Below are positions 4,658 through 5,849 of a stretch of DNA of 5,849 nucleotides, piece after piece. This DNA comes from JAFAVZ01 sp036009105 (lineage in GTDB: Bacteria > Acidobacteriota > Thermoanaerobaculia > Gp7-AA8): positions 1 through 5,849 of the forward strand of contig DASYMJ010000168.1 of the NCBI GenBank assembly GCA_036009105.1, in the 5' to 3' direction. The translations under genes were made by a program, and so were the position numbers. Below the pieces are notes generated by a model. The model saw only the letters and a program-made list of their open reading frames with translations. It was not told the DNA's origin and made no database searches. Position 1 is the stretch's first letter; each line of letters begins with the position of its first letter.

Positions 4658-5849
4658 CAGCGGACGGCGGTCTCGACGGCCGGCTCTACAGGGGCCGGCT
4701 CCAGCAGCCAGCGATGCTCCACGTCCACCACTCCGACCTCGAAGCGGTCTCCGCCCATGCTGAAGCCGGGGCGGAGGTCGCGGCGGTCGAAGGCGGTCAG
4801 CGCGTGCTCGTCGCCGGCGTAGGCCACCACGGAGTAGTCGCCGCGCAGCAGGGGGAGGGCGGAGAGCTCCACGCTGATCTCGTACTCGTTGCGGCCGGAC
4901 ATCGGCTCCACCCGGTCGCCGTGCGTGCCGACTGCGAAGAGCTGGAGCTCATCGGCCGCGCGGTTGATGCCGATCATCACGTGGATCGGCTGGCTCGCCT
5001 TGTCGGAGCAGATGCGCAGCGTCACGCGCACGTCCTCGCCGCGGGAGAACTGCTCGCGGGGGCGGCCGGTGCGGTCGCGTACCGAAAGGTCGGTGATGCG
5101 CACCGGCGAGTGGGCCTTCTCCGTCTCCGGCTCGCCTTCGCTGGCCGGATGCTCGCGGTCGCGCTGGAGGAGGAACGTCTCGTAGTCGTGCACCACGTCG
5201 ACGGAGGGGCCGTAGCGCATCACCTTTCCCTGATCGAGCCACAGCGTGCGCCGGCAGACGGAGGAGATGTAGTAGAGCGCGTGGGAGCAGAAGAGGATGG
5301 TCCTCCCCGCCTCCTGGAACTCCCGGATCTTGTCGATGCACTTTTTCTGAAAGTGCCCGTCGCCCACGGCCAGCGCCTCGTCGATGACCAGGATGTCGGG
5401 ATCGACGTTCACCGCGACGGAGAAGGCCAGGCGCATGTACATGCCGGAGGAGTAGGTCTTCACCGGCCGGTCGAGGAACGTGCCGAGCTCGGAGAACTCC
5501 AGGATGGCCGGCAGCCGCTTTCTCACCTCGGCCGGGGTGAGGCCGAGGATGGCGGCGTTGAGCGCGGCGTTGTCGCGGCCGGAGAACTCGGGATGGAAGC
5601 CGGTGCCGAGCTCCAGGATCGAGGCGATGGTGCCGTGCGTCTCGAACTTTCCCGTGCTGGGACGGGTCACGCCGCAGAGGAGCTTGAGCAGGGTGCTCTT
5701 GCCTGCGCCGTTCTGGCCGATGATGCCGACCGTCTCCCCTTTTTCCACGTCGAACGTCACGTCCTGCAGCGCCGGAAATACGGTGTGGCGCCGGGGGGCG
5801 CCCAGCAGTTCGAGCAGGCGGTCGATCGGACGGCGGTAGATGTCGTACT
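4657..5849 (-). CDS. wzt: Polysaccharide ABC-transporter ATPase with Wzt-like C-terminal domain, 5' partial
   Basis: This is the cytoplasmic ATPase of an ABC-2 polysaccharide exporter (Wzt/KpsT/TagH type), which powers export of a lipid-linked glycan with a Wzm-like permease. The reading frame stays open to the right edge: the 29 codons before the GTG at 5758-5760 encode YDIYRRPIDRLLELLG and FPALQD, matching the usual N-terminus of this family, so that GTG is internal and the true start lies outside. Counting from that GTG: Walker A GQNGAGKS (15-22), the family-typical LELGTGFHPEFSG (49-61), signature YSSGM (103-107), Walker B ILVIDEAL (123-130), and the switch histidine H160 in FCSHAL. After an acidic linker (about 205-218), residues 219-355 match the Wzt C-terminal beta-sandwich that, in characterised O-antigen exporters, binds the modified end of the chain. 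The last residues are a Pro/Glu/Val-rich tail. All ATPase motifs are intact. The gene symbol is by family resemblance only. Confidence 0.93.
   Translation of the reverse strand, partial: YDIYRRPIDRLLELLGAPRRHTVFPALQDVTFDVEKGETVGIIGQNGAGKSTLLKLLCGVTRPSTGKFETHGTIASILELGTGFHPEFSGRDNAALNAAILGLTPAEVRKRLPAILEFSELGTFLDRPVKTYSSGMYMRLAFSVAVNVDPDILVIDEALAVGDGHFQKKCIDKIREFQEAGRTILFCSHALYYISSVCRRTLWLDQGKVMRYGPSVDVVHDYETFLLQRDREHPASEGEPETEKAHSPVRITDLSVRDRTGRPREQFSRGEDVRVTLRICSDKASQPIHVMIGINRAADELQLFAVGTHGDRVEPMSGRNEYEISVELSALPLLRGDYSVVAYAGDEHALTAFDRRDLRPGFSMGGDRFEVGVVDVEHRWLLEPAPVEPAVETAVR

Noticed and set aside
3821..4822. Plus-strand open frame of 333 codons opposite the GT2 glycosyltransferase
   Set aside because: The compositional shadow of a GC-rich gene; the minus-strand product carries full GT2 motifs.
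5758..5760. GTG as the start codon of the ABC ATPase
   Set aside because: The 29 in-frame codons to the window edge encode the normal N-terminal stretch of Wzt-type ATPases, including the strand before Walker A, so the gene starts outside the window.

Overview
The window is a dense, GC-rich bacterial segment in which every supported gene lies on the minus strand, so it reads from the right edge to the left. In reading order there are six genes: (1) an ABC-transporter ATPase of the Wzt/KpsT polysaccharide-export type with a C-terminal Wzt-like domain, whose 5' end runs off the right edge; (2) a family 2 glycosyltransferase with an unexplained C-terminal module; (3) a fusion of a compact, degenerate GT2 domain, a four-cysteine zinc-ribbon-like segment and a class I SAM methyltransferase; (4) a GNAT-type acetyltransferase of the kind found in polysaccharide loci; (5) a receiver-only response regulator; (6) a small class I SAM methyltransferase.

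Genes 1-4 overlap one another (1, 4 or 13, and 11 bases) and genes 5-6 overlap by 4 bases (GTGA). Only a 51-base gap separates 4 from 5. This looks like one operon, or two closely spaced translationally coupled blocks. No promoter is visible for the first block because its start lies outside the window. The left edge carries a GC-rich palindromic repeat pair that abuts the stop codon of the last gene and resembles REP/BIME-type intergenic repeats.

Taken together, genes 1-4 suggest part of a surface-polysaccharide (O-antigen or capsule-like) synthesis and export locus. The glycosyltransferase adds sugars, the fusion protein and acetyltransferase probably modify residues or chain ends, and the ABC ATPase would pair with a membrane permease (Wzm-like) expected beyond the right edge. 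The receiver protein and the small methyltransferase may belong to a different process; the methyltransferase has features reminiscent of those near aryl-polyene/lipid clusters, but nothing else in the window supports that.

The organism is most likely a high-GC Gram-negative bacterium. The gene style and the repeat would fit an Acidobacteriota-like lineage, but this is an impression and not a demonstrated assignment. No RNA genes, CRISPR arrays, insertion sequences, phage genes or defence genes were recognised. The window is mostly an ordinary polysaccharide locus; its most unusual points are the degenerate GT/methyltransferase fusion, the glycosyltransferase tail module and the palindromic repeat pair.
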